This document shows positions 19,530 to 32,876 of a stretch of DNA of 64,000 nucleotides, one piece after another (within the stretch, counting starts at the first letter, position 1; each line of letters opens with the position of its first letter). The position numbers and the translations under genes were made by a program. This DNA comes from Streptomyces sp. cg36 (GTDB taxonomy: Bacteria; Actinomycetota; Actinomycetes; Streptomycetales; Streptomycetaceae). The notes below the pieces were generated by a model. The model had not been told where the DNA came from. It saw only the letters and a list, made by a program, of their open reading frames with translations, and ran no database searches. The DNA is taken from the NCBI RefSeq assembly GCF_041080675.1, contig NZ_CP163520.1, positions 2,418,001-2,482,000 on the forward strand. Direction: 5' to 3'.

Positions 19530-20094
19530 AGCGGCGGTCGTCGGTGCGGGCCGCTCGCCACTCCGGGGCCAGTACCGCCCAGACCTCGGTGTCCTGACGC
19601 ACGCCCCGGAAGAGGTAGTTGTCCCGCAGGGTCCCGTCCCGGACCATGCCCAGGCGCTTGGCGACGTTGATGCTGGCCGTGTTGGCGGAGCCCGCCCGCC
19701 ACTCCACGCGGTGGATCCCGCGCTCGTCGACCGCCCAGTCGATCATCCTGCGGACCGCGCGGGTGATCAGGCCGCGCCCGCTCGCCGACTCCTCCAGCCA
19801 GCAACCGACCTCGGTGGTGCCGAGCTCGGCGTCGAAGACGCGGAACATGACACCTCCGACGAGCGTGCCGTGCGACCAGATGCCGTAGAGCCGCCCGGCG
19901 TCGGCCGCCGCCTTGTCCGCGTACCCCTGGAGGAAGGCACGTACCGAGGGCAGGTCGTGGCACACGTCGGCGAGCGTGATGAACCGGCCGATGAACTCAC
20001 GGCCCCGGTCGATGTGCGCCAGCACTTCCTCGGCGTGGTGCGGCTCCAGTGGCCGCAGCTCGGCGCCGTCGTCTCCCAGCGATATCGCGAACAT
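19528..20094 (-). CDS. GNAT-family N-acetyltransferase (RimJ/RimL type)
   Basis: A 188-aa acetyltransferase. The sequence RPLEPHHAEEVLAHI near the start, VGCWLEESASGRGLITRAVR (acetyl-CoA binding, about residues 100-120) and HRVEWRAGSANTASINVAKRLG (motif B) are typical of the RimJ/RimL ribosomal-protein or small-molecule N-acetyltransferases. The acceptor is unknown. ATG 20094 has AAGGAG just upstream. A hairpin terminator overlaps the stop. Confidence 0.88.
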   Translation of the reverse strand: MFAISLGDDGAELRPLEPHHAEEVLAHIDRGREFIGRFITLADVCHDLPSVRAFLQGYADKAAADAGRLYGIWSHGTLVGGVMFRVFDAELGTTEVGCWLEESASGRGLITRAVRRMIDWAVDERGIHRVEWRAGSANTASINVAKRLGMVRDGTLRDNYLFRGVRQDTEVWAVLAPEWRAARTDDRR

Positions 20095-20251
20095 CCCGCT
20101 CCTTCGTACGTCTCTCCTGCCGGGCGGGACGAATCCGCCGGCCCCACTGCCCCGGGCAGCCCCGGGGGCCACCGGCCCGGACGCCCGGCCCGCAGCCCCA
20201 ACCCCATCACCAAGCCAGGCCCAGGCCCAGGCCCACGGTCTGGCCCACGGT

Positions 20252-22510
20252 CTAGCCCACGAGCTGGTCCACCGGCTTCCGCGCGGGCTCGCCCGCCGGG
20301 TCCTCCGCCGGATCCGGCCCCGGACCCGCCGCGCCGAGCCGCACCGGAATCGTCCCACGGCGGCACTCGGGCGGTTCGATGCTGATCCTGGGCAGCCACC
20401 GGTCGAGCCAGCCGGGCAGCCACCAGTTGGCGCCGCCGAGCATGTGCATCAGGGCGGGCACCAGCAGGGTGCGCAGGACGAACGCGTCGAGGGCGACCGC
20501 CGCCGCCAGCGCGATGCCGAACATCGCGATCACCCGCTCGCCGCTCAGGACGAACGCCAGGAAGACCGAAATCATGATCACGGCAGCCGAGTTGATCACC
20601 CGGCTGGTCTCGGCGAGGCCGACCCGGACCGCCCGCCGGTTGTCCCCGGTCTCCAGCCACTCCTCGTACATCCGGCTGACCAGGAACACCTGGTAGTCCA
20701 TGGAGAGCCCGAAGAGCACCGACACCATGATCACCGGCAGGAACGGCTCGATGGGGCCGGACCGGCCGAGGCCGAGCAGTTCGCTCCCCCAGCCCCACTG
20801 GAAGACCGCGACGACGATCCCGAAGGCGGAGGCGACCGCGGCGACGTTCATCGCGGCGGCCTTCAGCGGGATCCCGATCGAGCGGAAGGCGAGCAGCAGC
20901 AGGACGCAGCCGAGGGCGATCACCACGCCCACGAAGAGCGGGAGTTTGCCGACGATCACCCCGGCGAAGTCGTCGTAGCTCGCCGTGACCCCGCCGACCA
21001 GGACCTCCAGGGAGGTGCCCCGCTCGGCGGCCGGGAGCACCTCGCCGCGCAGCCGGTCGACCAGCGCGCTGGTCGCCTGGGACTGCGGGGCCGAGTCCGG
21101 CACCACCGTGAGCACGGCCGTGTCGCCGCTCGCGTTGTACGTGACGGGGCCGACCGAGGCGACGCCCCCGGTCGACTTCAGGAGCGCGGGCAGCTGCTCC
21201 ATGGCGACCCGGTCGTCGGCGCCGTCGAGTTTGGCGGCGAGGGTGAGCGGCCCGTTGACGCCCGGGCCGAATCCGTCGGCGAGCAGGTCGTAGGCGGTCC
21301 GGGTGGTGGACTTCGCCGGGTTGTTGCCCTGGTCGGAGGTGCCCAGGTGGAGCGAGAGCGTGGGCAGCGCGAGCACCAGCATCACCACGGCGGCGAAGCC
21401 GCCCAGCAGCTTGGGGTGCCGCTCGACCAACCCCGACCAGCGTGCGGCGAACCCGGTGGGCGGCTCGGGCCGGGGGCCGTGCTCGCCGAGCCTGCGCCGT
21501 TCGCGGCGGCTGAGCGCGCGCGTCCCGATGAAGGAGAGCAGCGCGGGCAGCAGCGTCACGGACGCGGCGACGGTGAGGACGACGGTGAGCGAGGCCGCGA
21601 CGGCGACCCCGTTCAGGAAGCCGAGCCGCAGGATGAGCATGCCGAGCAGGGCGATGCAGACGGTGGCGCCCGCGAAGACCACGGCGCGGCCGGTGGTCGC
21701 CACGGCCCGGGTCGCGGCCTCCTCGACGGTCAGCCCCTGGCGCAGCCCGCGCCGGTGCCGGGTGACGATGAAGAGCGCGTAGTCGATGCCCACCCCGAGC
21801 CCGATGAGCAGCCCGAGCATCGGCGCGAAGTCGGCGACGGTCATGACGTGGCCGAGCAGTCCGATGCCCGCGTAGGCGGTGCCCACGGAGACCACCGCGG
21901 TGATGATCGGCAGCGTGCTGGCGGCGAGCGAGCCGAAGGCGAGGAAGAGGACGACGGCGGCGACGACCACGCCGACGATCTCGCTGAGGTGCGCGGAGCT
22001 GGTCTCGGTGAGGGCCGCGGCGCTGCCGCCGACGGCGACCCGCAGGCCGTCGGCGGAGGCGGTCCGGGCGGTGTCGACGAAGGCCCGGGCCTGGGCCTTG
22101 GGCAGGTCGTCGGCCTGCCGGTCGAAGGTGACCAGGGCGTAGGCGGTGCGGCCGTCCGCGCTGATCTGGGAGGCCCCGTCGCGGCCGTAGGGGCTGGCCA
22201 CCGAGGCCACACCGGGCAGTTCGGCGATCCTGTCCAGGGTCTTGGCCAGCCGCTCCCGCACCTCGGGGGCGCGGACGGGACCGGTGTCGGTGTGCCAGAC
22301 GACGGTGTCGGTGTCGCCGCCCCGGCCGCCGTGGAACCCGGCGTCGAGGAGGGCGCCGGCCCGGCCGGACTCGGTGCCGGGGACCTCGTAGTCGTTGGAG
22401 TAGGCCGAGCCCGCGGCGGTGGAGGCGGCGGCGACGCCGCCGAGGGCGAGGAGCCAGAGCAGGACGGCTACGAGGCGGTGCCTGATGCACCACCGTGCGA
22501 TGGCTGCCAA
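20252..22510 (-). CDS. MMPL-family (RND) transporter
   Basis: A 752-aa integral membrane exporter with the MmpL/RND layout: one N-terminal helix, a large outside domain (35-185), five or six helices, a second outside domain (about 380-530) and a second helix bundle (540-715). The transmembrane motifs GLGVGIDYALF and FGLSMDYQVFL carry the Asp-Tyr pairs needed for proton relay. Such pumps export lipids or antibiotics; the substrate is unknown. The TTG at 22510 has GGGAG 8 nt upstream and gives the usual opening LAAIARWCIRHRLVAV; starts further up lack a ribosome site. Confidence 0.9.
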   Translation of the reverse strand: MAAIARWCIRHRLVAVLLWLLALGGVAAASTAAGSAYSNDYEVPGTESGRAGALLDAGFHGGRGGDTDTVVWHTDTGPVRAPEVRERLAKTLDRIAELPGVASVASPYGRDGASQISADGRTAYALVTFDRQADDLPKAQARAFVDTARTASADGLRVAVGGSAAALTETSSAHLSEIVGVVVAAVVLFLAFGSLAASTLPIITAVVSVGTAYAGIGLLGHVMTVADFAPMLGLLIGLGVGIDYALFIVTRHRRGLRQGLTVEEAATRAVATTGRAVVFAGATVCIALLGMLILRLGFLNGVAVAASLTVVLTVAASVTLLPALLSFIGTRALSRRERRRLGEHGPRPEPPTGFAARWSGLVERHPKLLGGFAAVVMLVLALPTLSLHLGTSDQGNNPAKSTTRTAYDLLADGFGPGVNGPLTLAAKLDGADDRVAMEQLPALLKSTGGVASVGPVTYNASGDTAVLTVVPDSAPQSQATSALVDRLRGEVLPAAERGTSLEVLVGGVTASYDDFAGVIVGKLPLFVGVVIALGCVLLLLAFRSIGIPLKAAAMNVAAVASAFGIVVAVFQWGWGSELLGLGRSGPIEPFLPVIMVSVLFGLSMDYQVFLVSRMYEEWLETGDNRRAVRVGLAETSRVINSAAVIMISVFLAFVLSGERVIAMFGIALAAAVALDAFVLRTLLVPALMHMLGGANWWLPGWLDRWLPRISIEPPECRRGTIPVRLGAAGPGPDPAEDPAGEPARKPVDQLVG

Positions 22511-22708
22511 CGGATGTGCTCCCTGGATGGTTCGTGGATCTTTGCCCGGGAACATCCGGTACGACCTGAACAGCCCGCAAAGAACGCATGACCTACGCGC
22601 AGCCACTGTGACAGCGAATAGTGATCGTTTGACCGTTTCGTGGGCTTACTCACAGGGGGTACGGGAGTACGTGCCCACAGGCGGGGGAAGGGCCGCCGCC
22701 GGCCGGGA

Positions 22709-23203
22709 TCACTTGCGGCGGGTGCAGGTGACGACGAGGTCCTCGGAGCCGTCGCCCCGGAAGGCGAGGGTCAGCACGCCCTTGCCGTAGCCCGCCTCGA
22801 CGGCGGTGCCGATGCTCGACCAGCCGCCGGAGAGCGTGAGCAGCTCCGAGAACGACCGGGAGACCTTCTCCGGCATGCTGGTCAGGGTGAACGCCTCCTG
22901 GTCCTCGGACTCGGCGTCGCCGGTGGCGGCGTCCATGCTCACGGAGAGCACGGCGCCGTCCAGCATCCACTGACCGGACATTCCACCCCATTGAGTGACA
23001 GACCAGTGCCCATCGGGCTTGACGGTGAGGACTCCCTGGTGGTCCTGGTTGGAGCGGTAGGTCCACTCGCCCTTCACGAACGCCTTGAGCGCCTCCTTGC
23101 GGGGCCCCTCCGCCGCCCCCGCGCCGGTGCACGCCGCCACCGCGCCGGCCATCGTGCCCAGCGCCAGATACCGCAGCGCCGTACGCCGCCCGAGCACTCT
23201 CAC
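22709..23203 (-). CDS. Predicted Tat-type lipoprotein
   Basis: A 164-aa secreted protein of unknown function. The signal begins RRTALRYLALG, a twin-arginine-like start, and ends at AVAAC (Cys about residue 22), so it is probably lipid-anchored. The mature part has short beta-rich segments (GEWTYRSNQDHQGVLTV, PDGHWSVTQWGG) and ends VTCTRRK, consistent with a small beta-barrel domain that I cannot name. GTG 23203 was chosen for the GAGAAG just upstream; a GTG two codons later is possible. Confidence 0.7.
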   Translation of the reverse strand: MRVLGRRTALRYLALGTMAGAVAACTGAGAAEGPRKEALKAFVKGEWTYRSNQDHQGVLTVKPDGHWSVTQWGGMSGQWMLDGAVLSVSMDAATGDAESEDQEAFTLTSMPEKVSRSFSELLTLSGGWSSIGTAVEAGYGKGVLTLAFRGDGSEDLVVTCTRRK

Positions 23204-23406
23204 CGCTTCTCGCCCGTCCACGCACGGCACCCTATAGACGATCCGCGGGCAGGTCACCCGGCAGGAGGGTGCGACTCCGTATCGCCGCGCTGACGTGAGC
23301 GTCCGGGTTGTCGTACCGGCTCGCGGCGGCGCGGACCGGCGTCCGGGACCTGCGGCTTCGGACCCGCACGGCCGGAGCGGACGTGCGCCGGACCCCGGGC
23401 GGGTGC

Positions 23407-23460
23407 CATGGGCCGACCCCCGGACATGGGCCGACCCCCGGACATGGGCCGGCCCCCGCC
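23407..23460. repeat. Three tandem 18-bp repeats
   Basis: CATGGGCCGACCCCCGGA occurs at 23407-23424 and 23425-23442 exactly, and with three changes at 23443-23460. The third copy forms the left arm of the following hairpin. Confidence 0.85.
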
Positions 23461-23488
23461 GCATCGCCTGATGCGCCGGGGCCGGCCC
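23446..23488 (-). terminator. Terminator after gatB
   Basis: GGGCCGGCCCC(C)GCC-GCATC pairs with GATGC-GCCGGGGCCGGCCC around a 4-nt loop, a stem of about 19 bp with one bulge, 36 bp after the gatB stop. Confidence 0.75.
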
Positions 23489-23523
23489 GTGTCCGTACCG
23501 GACACGCGGAGGAAGCCGCGGGA

Positions 23524-25035
23524 TCAGCCCTCGCCGACGCCCAGCTTCTCCAGGATGAGCTCCTTGACGCGGGCCGCGTCCGCCTGGCCGCGCGTGGTCT
23601 TCATGACCGCGCCGACCAGGGCGCCGACGGCCTGCACCTTGCCGCCGCGGATCTTGTCCGCGATGGCCGCGTTGCCCGCGATGGCCTCGTCCACGGCCGC
23701 GCCCAGCGCGCCCTCGTCCGAGACGACCTTCAGGCCGCGCTTCTCGACGACCGCGTCCGGGTCGCCCTCGCCCGCGAGGACGCCCTCGATGACCTGGCGC
23801 GCCAGCTTGTCGTTGAGGTCACCGGCGGCCACCAGCGCCGCCACCCGGGCGACCTGCGCCGGGGTCACGGGCAGCTCGTCCAGGGCGACGCCCTGCTCGT
23901 TGGCGTTGCGGGCCAGCTCGCCCATCCACCACTTGCGGGCGGCGGCGGCGTCCGCGCCCGCCTCGATCGTGGCGACGATCGGCTCGACCGCACCGGCGTT
24001 GAGGATCGACTGCATGTCGTGCTCGGAGACGCCCCACTCCTCGCGGAGCCGGTTGCGGCGCACGCGCGGCAGCTCGGGCAGGCCCTTGCGCAGCTCCTCG
24101 ACCCACTCGCGGGCCGGGGCGACGGGGACCAGGTCCGGCTCCGGGAAGTACCGGTAGTCCTCGGCGTTGTCCTTGATGCGGCCCGAGGTGGTGGAGCCGT
24201 CTTCCTCGTGGAAGTGGCGGGTCTCCTGCACGATCGTCCCGCCGGAGGACAGCACCGCGGCGTGGCGCTGGATCTCGAAGCGGGCCGCGCGCTCGACCGA
24301 ACGCAGCGAGTTGACGTTCTTCGTCTCGCTGCGGGTGCCGAACTTCTCGGTCCCGTTCGGGCGCAGCGACAGGTTCACGTCGCAGCGCATCTGGCCCTTG
24401 TCCATCCGGGCCTCGGAGACGCCGAGCGCCTTGATGAGCTCGCGCAGCTCGGCGACGTACGCCTTGGCGACCTCGGGGGCCCGCTCGCCCGCGCCCTCGA
24501 TCGGCTTGGTGACGATCTCGATGAGCGGGATGCCGGCCCGGTTGTAGTCGAGCAGCGAGTGGGAGGCGCCGTGGATGCGGCCGGTGGCACCGCCGACGTG
24601 CGTCGACTTGCCGGTGTCCTCCTCCATGTGGGCGCGCTCGATCTCCACGCGGAAGATCTCGCCGTCCTCCAGCTGGACGTCCAGATAGCCGTTGAAGGCG
24701 ATCGGCTCGTCGTACTGCGAGGTCTGGAAGTTCTTCGGCATGTCCGGATAGAAGTAGTTCTTCCGGGCGAAGCGGCACCACTCGGCGATCTCGCAGTTCA
24801 GCGCGAGGCCGATCTTGACGGCCGACTCGACGCCGATCGCGTTGACGACCGGGAGCGAGCCGGGCAGGCCGAGGCAGGTGGGGCAGGTCTGCGAGTTGGG
24901 CTCGGCGCCCAGCTCGGTGGAGCAGCCGCAGAACATCTTGGTCCTGGTGCCCAGCTCGACATGGACTTCGAGGCCCATGACGGGGTCGTACGACGCGAGG
25001 GCGTCCTCGTACGACAGCAGTTCGGTGACGGTCAC
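23524..25035 (-). CDS. gatB: Asp-tRNA(Asn)/Glu-tRNA(Gln) amidotransferase subunit B
   Basis: A 503-aa subunit that binds the misacylated tRNA, activates its side chain with ATP and amidates it with ammonia from GatA. The N-terminal cradle begins [15 protein letters not shown] and has the zinc ligands CGC...CPTC (about residues 35-55). The tail domain (from about 350) contacts tRNA. GTG start at 25035, with AGAGGGAAC upstream. It lies downstream of gatC, gatA and a small membrane protein gene, all leftward. Confidence 0.97.
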   Translation of the reverse strand: MTVTELLSYEDALASYDPVMGLEVHVELGTRTKMFCGCSTELGAEPNSQTCPTCLGLPGSLPVVNAIGVESAVKIGLALNCEIAEWCRFARKNYFYPDMPKNFQTSQYDEPIAFNGYLDVQLEDGEIFRVEIERAHMEEDTGKSTHVGGATGRIHGASHSLLDYNRAGIPLIEIVTKPIEGAGERAPEVAKAYVAELRELIKALGVSEARMDKGQMRCDVNLSLRPNGTEKFGTRSETKNVNSLRSVERAARFEIQRHAAVLSSGGTIVQETRHFHEEDGSTTSGRIKDNAEDYRYFPEPDLVPVAPAREWVEELRKGLPELPRVRRNRLREEWGVSEHDMQSILNAGAVEPIVATIEAGADAAAARKWWMGELARNANEQGVALDELPVTPAQVARVAALVAAGDLNDKLARQVIEGVLAGEGDPDAVVEKRGLKVVSDEGALGAAVDEAIAGNAAIADKIRGGKVQAVGALVGAVMKTTRGQADAARVKELILEKLGVGEG

Positions 25036-25051
25036 AGTGAAAAGTTCCCTC

Positions 25052-25291
25052 TCAGCCCAGCAGGACGTCGTCGTCGCCGAGGCGCTTCAGCTCGCGGTAC
25101 AGGATCGCGAGGCCGGTGACGATGGCGGCGGCGGACACGACGGCGTCGACGAGCTGGAGCCGGTCCTGCTCCAGGCGGGCCTTCTTGACCTGCTTGGCCA
25201 CGCTGAGCGCGCCGAACGCGGTGGTGCCCATCGACAGATACGTACCGGTCTTGGACTTCTTGAAGCCCTTGGCCTTGGTCAGTGCGCTCAC
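25052..25291 (-). CDS. Small membrane protein inside the gat operon
   Basis: A 79-aa protein with two hydrophobic segments (about residues 19-35 and 48-65) joined by a basic stretch ([12 protein letters not shown]), ending DDDVLLG. Its start overlaps the gatA stop by 4 bp (25288-25291) and its stop is 16 bp before gatB, so it is translated as part of the gat operon. The same insertion between gatA and gatB occurs, as I recall, in S. coelicolor. Function unknown. Confidence 0.8.
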   Translation of the reverse strand: MSALTKAKGFKKSKTGTYLSMGTTAFGALSVAKQVKKARLEQDRLQLVDAVVSAAAIVTGLAILYRELKRLGDDDVLLG

Positions 25292-26781
25292 AGCGACGGA
25301 GCCTCCTCAAGCAGCGGGTGGCCCCACTTTTCCACGAAGGCGGCCTCGACGGCGGCGCCCACCTTGTACAGGCGGTCGTCCTTCAGGGCGGGGGCGATGA
25401 TCTGCAGGCCGACCGGCAGGCCGTCCTCCGGCGCGAGGCCGCAGGGCAGCGACATGGCGGCGTTGCCGGCCATGTTGGTCGGGATGGTGCACAGGTCCGC
25501 GAGGTACATCGCCATCGGGTCGTCGGCGCGCTCGCCGATCGGGAAGGCGGTGGTGGGCGTGGTCGGCGAGACGATCACGTCGACCTGCTCGAACGCCTTC
25601 TCGAAGTCGCGCGTGATGAGCGTGCGGACCTTCTGCGCGGAGCCGTAGTACGCGTCGTAGTAGCCGGAGCTCAGCGCGTACGTACCGAGGATGACGCGGC
25701 GCTTGACCTCGTCGCCGAAACCGGCCTCGCGGGTGAGCGCGGTGACGTCCTCGGCCGACCTGGTGCCGTCGTCGCCGACCCGCAGGCCGTACCGCATGGC
25801 GTCGAAGCGGGCCAGGTTGGAGGAGCACTCCGACGGCGCGATCAGGTAGTAAGCGGAGAGCGCCAGGTCGAAGGAGGGGCAGTCCAGCTCGACGATCTCG
25901 GCGCCGAGCGACTTGAGCAGCTCGACCGACTCGTTGAAGCGCTGGACGACACCCGCCTGGTAGCCCTCGCCGGAGAACTGCTTGACGACGCCGACGCGCA
26001 TCCCGGCCACCGAGCCGTTGCGGGCGGCCTCGACGACCGGCGGGACCGGGGCGTCGATGGAGGTCGAGTCGAGCGGGTCGTGCCCGGCGATGACCTCGTG
26101 CAGCAGCGCCGCGTCCAGCACCGTACGGGCGCAGGGCCCGCCCTGGTCCAGGGAGGACGAGAAGGCGACCATGCCGTAGCGGGAGACCGCGCCGTAGGTC
26201 GGCTTGACGCCGACGGTGCCGGTGACGGCGGCGGGCTGGCGGATGGAGCCGCCGGTGTCCGTGCCGATGGCCAGCGGGGCCTCGTAGGAGGCGAGCGCCG
26301 CGGAGGAGCCGCCGCCGGAGCCGCCGGGGATCCGGGTGAGGTCCCACGGGTTGCCGGTCGGGCCGTAGGCGCTGTTCTCGGTGGAGGACCCCATGGCGAA
26401 CTCGTCCATGTTGGTCTTGCCGAGGATGACGACGTCGGCGGCCTTGAGCCGCTTGGTGAGCGTCGCGTCGTACGGCGGGATCCAGCCTTCGAGGATCTTC
26501 GAACCGACGGTGGTCGGGATGCCCTCGGTGGTGAAGATGTCCTTCAGCGCGAGGGGCACGCCGGCCAGCGGGCCGAGCTTCTCGCCCCGGGCGCGCTTCT
26601 CGTCGACGGCGCGGGCCTGCGCGAGCGCGCCCTCGCGGTCGACGTGCAGGAAGGCGTGGACCTTCTCGTCGACGGCGTCGATCCGGGCCAGATGGGCCTC
26701 GGTGACCTCGACGGCCGTGAACTCGCCGGAGGCGATGCCCGCGGCGATCTCGGCGGCGGTGAGCTTGATGATGTCCGTCAT
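25288..26781 (-). CDS. gatA: Asp-tRNA(Asn)/Glu-tRNA(Gln) amidotransferase subunit A
   Basis: A 497-aa amidase-signature enzyme that releases ammonia from glutamine for GatB. The Ser-cisSer-Lys triad is present: Lys in VPLALKD (about residue 77), and the two Ser in the [13 protein letters not shown] and [11 protein letters not shown] segments. Length and layout are standard. The start is 4 bp after the gatC stop. Confidence 0.97.
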   Translation of the reverse strand: MTDIIKLTAAEIAAGIASGEFTAVEVTEAHLARIDAVDEKVHAFLHVDREGALAQARAVDEKRARGEKLGPLAGVPLALKDIFTTEGIPTTVGSKILEGWIPPYDATLTKRLKAADVVILGKTNMDEFAMGSSTENSAYGPTGNPWDLTRIPGGSGGGSSAALASYEAPLAIGTDTGGSIRQPAAVTGTVGVKPTYGAVSRYGMVAFSSSLDQGGPCARTVLDAALLHEVIAGHDPLDSTSIDAPVPPVVEAARNGSVAGMRVGVVKQFSGEGYQAGVVQRFNESVELLKSLGAEIVELDCPSFDLALSAYYLIAPSECSSNLARFDAMRYGLRVGDDGTRSAEDVTALTREAGFGDEVKRRVILGTYALSSGYYDAYYGSAQKVRTLITRDFEKAFEQVDVIVSPTTPTTAFPIGERADDPMAMYLADLCTIPTNMAGNAAMSLPCGLAPEDGLPVGLQIIAPALKDDRLYKVGAAVEAAFVEKWGHPLLEEAPSL

Positions 26782-26785
26782 GGGA

Positions 26786-27082
26786 TTAGTCCTCCCCCAG
26801 GATCTGCGGCACCTTGAAACGCTGCTGCTCCTGGGCCGGGGCGCCGGAGAGCGCCTGCGCGGGGGTGAGCGACGGACGGACCTCGTCCGCGCGCATGACG
26901 TTGGTCAGCGGCAGCGGGTGGGAGGTCGGGGGTACGTCTTGGTCGGCGACCTCGGAGACGCGGGCGACCGCGCCGATGATGTCGTCGAGCTGTCCGGCGA
27001 AGTGGTCGAGCTCTTCGGCCTTCAGCTCCAGACGTGCCAGCCGGGCGAGGTGGGCGACCTCCTCGCGCGTAATGCCAGGCAT
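26786..27082 (-). CDS. gatC: Asp-tRNA(Asn)/Glu-tRNA(Gln) amidotransferase subunit C
   Basis: A 98-aa subunit that stabilises GatA by wrapping around GatA and GatB. It opens [20 protein letters not shown], the family signature, and ends [10 protein letters not shown]. It is the first gene of the leftward gatC-gatA-(small protein)-gatB unit. A -10-like TAGGAT lies on the minus strand at 27122-27127. Confidence 0.96.
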   Translation of the reverse strand: MPGITREEVAHLARLARLELKAEELDHFAGQLDDIIGAVARVSEVADQDVPPTSHPLPLTNVMRADEVRPSLTPAQALSGAPAQEQQRFKVPQILGED

Positions 27083-27234
27083 GCAGCGATCCTCTGGGGT
27101 GAGTGTGTGTGGTTGGGCCCAATCCTATGGGGCGCGGCCACCACACCACTAAACGGTTTGCGCCGGGCCCCCCGATCGCGGCGGCCGGGGCCCGCCCGGG
27201 GCGGCCGGGAGACGGCCGGAGCGCGGCCGTCGGG

Positions 27235-29349
27235 TCACTGGACGGGGGCGCTGGAGGGCTCCTCCGCCGCGGCCAGCTTCGCCGCCGCCGCCAGGTCGGC
27301 GGGGCGCTGCCAGCCGCGCGAGCCGCGGGCCAGCAGCCAGGCGGTGGTCTCGGCGGGCGGCATCGCGGCGGCCACCAGCCAGCCCTGCACGGCGTCGCAG
27401 CCCAGGTCGCGCAGGCGCTCCCAGGTCTCGTCGTCCTCGACGCCCTCGGCGACGACCAGCAGGCCCAGCGAGTGGGCGAGGTCCAGGGTGCAGCGGACGA
27501 TCTCGGCGTCCTCGTTGTCGACGGCGAGGCGGCCCACGAAGGAGCGGTCGATCTTCAGCTCGCTCACCGGCAGCCTGCGCAGGTGCACCAGTGACGAGTA
27601 CCCGGTGCCGAAGTCGTCCAGGGACATCTTCACTCCGTGGCCGGTCAGCCCGGCCAGGGTGTCGGCGGCCCGCTGCGGGTCCTCCAGCAGCACGTGCTCG
27701 GTTATCTCCAGCTGGAGCGAGCCCGCCGGTACGCCGTGCCGGGCCAGCCGGGCGGCGACGGCCCCCGCGAAGCCGGGGGTGTGGACGTCGCGGGGCGACA
27801 CGTTCACCGCGACCGGGACCGTCAGCCCCTGCGCCCGCCAGCGGGCGACCTGGGCGAGCGCCGTCTCCAGCACGTACTCCGTCAGATGGGGCATCAGGCC
27901 GGAGGACTCGGCTATCGCGATGAACTCGTCGGGCGGCACCTGGCCGCGCTCCGGGTGCACCCAGCGCACCAGCGCCTCAAGGCCCGCCACCTGGCCGTCG
28001 AACCGGACCTTGGGCTGGTAGTGGAGCTCCACGTCACCCGCGTCCAGGGCCCGGCGCAGATCACCCAACAGGCCGAGCCGGTCAGGGGTGTTGGAGTCGC
28101 GCTTGGACTCGTACACCTCCACCCCCGTACGGTCCCGCTTGGCCTGGTACATCGCCACGTCGGCCCGGCGCAGCAGCCCTTCCGCGTCCAGCGCGTGCTC
28201 GGGGAAGACGGCGACGCCCGCGCTGGCCTCCAGGACCAGGGTGAGTCCGTCCAGGTCGAGCGGCGAGGAGAGCTCGGCGACCAGGCCGCGGGCTATCCGC
28301 ATGGTGCTGGTCGCGGAGTCGGCGACGGGCAGCAGCACCGCGAACTCGTCGCCGCCGAGCCGGGCCGCCTCCGCGCCGCGCGGCAGGGCGAGCCGCAGCC
28401 GTTCGGCTATCTGGAGGAGCAGCCGGTCGCCGGCGAGGTGGCCGAGCGTGTCGTTGACCGAGCGGAAGCGGTCCATGTCGATGAGGACGAGCGCGGCCCG
28501 GTTGCCGTGGCCCTCGGCCTCCTCCAGCGCCGACCAGGTCCGCTCCAGGAGCCACTGGCGGTTGGGCAGGCCGGTGAGCGGGTCGCGCAGCTGCTCCTCG
28601 GCGCGGGCGCGGGCGATCCACAGCGTGGAGTCCAGGGCGATCAGCGGCACCGCGAACAGCGGCAGCAGCACCGGCAGGGCCATGGCGACCACGCAGATCA
28701 GCGGGGCTATGCCGAGCAGGGCGACGGCGACCAGGCCCTGGCGCAGCAGGGCCGTACGGGCGACGGTGGGCAGCCCGCCGCCCCGGGGCGCCAGCGCGTA
28801 CCAGAGCAGGACGCGGGTGATGACCAGATAGGTGCCGGCCGCGATGCCCACCACCGGGACCGAGGAGACCGTCCACTCGGCGGGCCACCAGGGCGTACGG
28901 ACGCTGGGGTGGTCGCCGAACGCGGCGAGCACCAGGGCCGCGGCGCCGATCCCCAGCACGTCCACCGCGCCGTGCAGCAGGCCCTGGCGCCAGCGGTGGC
29001 GCCGGGCCGCACCGACCAGCACCACCACCGCCATGGAGACGAGTCCGGCGGGCACCCAGCCGTAGAGCAGCAGGACGGCGAGGGTGAGGGCGGCGCCGGA
29101 GCCGGTGCCGCCCCACCAGCGGTCGCGGCCGAGCGCGACCAGATGGCCCACGATGATGCCGGTGAGGACCGCCAGCGACCAGCCCGCGGTGGCGCCCGGG
29201 AAGAGCGCGCCGCCGGTGTCGAGCGCCCGGTAGAACCCGGTGGCCAGGGCGAGGGCGGCGGTGGCGAGGATGCCGGCGGTCAGCCTGGAGGAGAATCCCG
29301 CGAACCCGCGCAGCCGTGCGGCCGGGGCGGCGCTCTCGGTCGGTTCCAT
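27235..29349 (-). CDS. rmdB: Membrane GGDEF-EAL protein, c-di-GMP phosphodiesterase RmdB
   Basis: A 704-aa protein. Seven or eight hydrophobic helices (residues 20-260) precede a GGDEF domain ([13 protein letters not shown] near 331) and an EAL domain starting near 440. The EAL residues needed for hydrolysis are all present: EAL, Asn in VNVSP, LEITE, DDFGTGYS, LKID and AEGVE. No RxxD I-site precedes GGDEF. RmdB of S. coelicolor (SCO5495), next to ligA, is a c-di-GMP phosphodiesterase affecting aerial development; position and layout match. ATG 29349 has AGAGGGACGGG upstream. Confidence 0.85.
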   Translation of the reverse strand: MEPTESAAPAARLRGFAGFSSRLTAGILATAALALATGFYRALDTGGALFPGATAGWSLAVLTGIIVGHLVALGRDRWWGGTGSGAALTLAVLLLYGWVPAGLVSMAVVVLVGAARRHRWRQGLLHGAVDVLGIGAAALVLAAFGDHPSVRTPWWPAEWTVSSVPVVGIAAGTYLVITRVLLWYALAPRGGGLPTVARTALLRQGLVAVALLGIAPLICVVAMALPVLLPLFAVPLIALDSTLWIARARAEEQLRDPLTGLPNRQWLLERTWSALEEAEGHGNRAALVLIDMDRFRSVNDTLGHLAGDRLLLQIAERLRLALPRGAEAARLGGDEFAVLLPVADSATSTMRIARGLVAELSSPLDLDGLTLVLEASAGVAVFPEHALDAEGLLRRADVAMYQAKRDRTGVEVYESKRDSNTPDRLGLLGDLRRALDAGDVELHYQPKVRFDGQVAGLEALVRWVHPERGQVPPDEFIAIAESSGLMPHLTEYVLETALAQVARWRAQGLTVPVAVNVSPRDVHTPGFAGAVAARLARHGVPAGSLQLEITEHVLLEDPQRAADTLAGLTGHGVKMSLDDFGTGYSSLVHLRRLPVSELKIDRSFVGRLAVDNEDAEIVRCTLDLAHSLGLLVVAEGVEDDETWERLRDLGCDAVQGWLVAAAMPPAETTAWLLARGSRGWQRPADLAAAAKLAAAEEPSSAPVQ

Positions 29350-29623
29350 TCCCGTCCCTCTCACAGCCGGCGGTGCCGATGCCACGCGATGGCTCCGTTG
29401 TCATGCCACCACGGCTGGTCCTCTTCCCCAAGTCCGTCGCAGAGCAGGGGGAACCCCGTTTTCAGCCGTGCACGACTGGCGCACATCCCAACAGTAGGCC
29501 GCGGAAGGCCCGGACGGGCAGCGGTCTACAGCTCTTGCCCGAATGCGACCTGGCCACCCAGATCCGTCTGGTATGCGCTGAACGGGTGACCGAAGGCCGT
29601 CCGGGAGGAGCCTTCCACTCCTC

Positions 29624-32872
<3,249 letters not shown>

Positions 32873-32876
<4 letters not shown>

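Larger units (their letters stand above)
23204..23523. other. 320-bp intergenic region with repeats and hairpin
   Basis: It contains the promoter side of the lipoprotein gene, three 18-bp tandem repeats and the gatB terminator, described separately. I see no further gene. Confidence 0.6.

Noticed and set aside
20200..20270. Short GGCCCACGGTCT-type repeats next to the MMPL stop
   Set aside because: Only two imperfect copies in a GC-rich spacer; nothing supports a function.
23407..23460. Three 18-bp repeats considered as a CRISPR array
   Set aside because: The copies are directly adjacent, with no spacers, and there are no cas genes.
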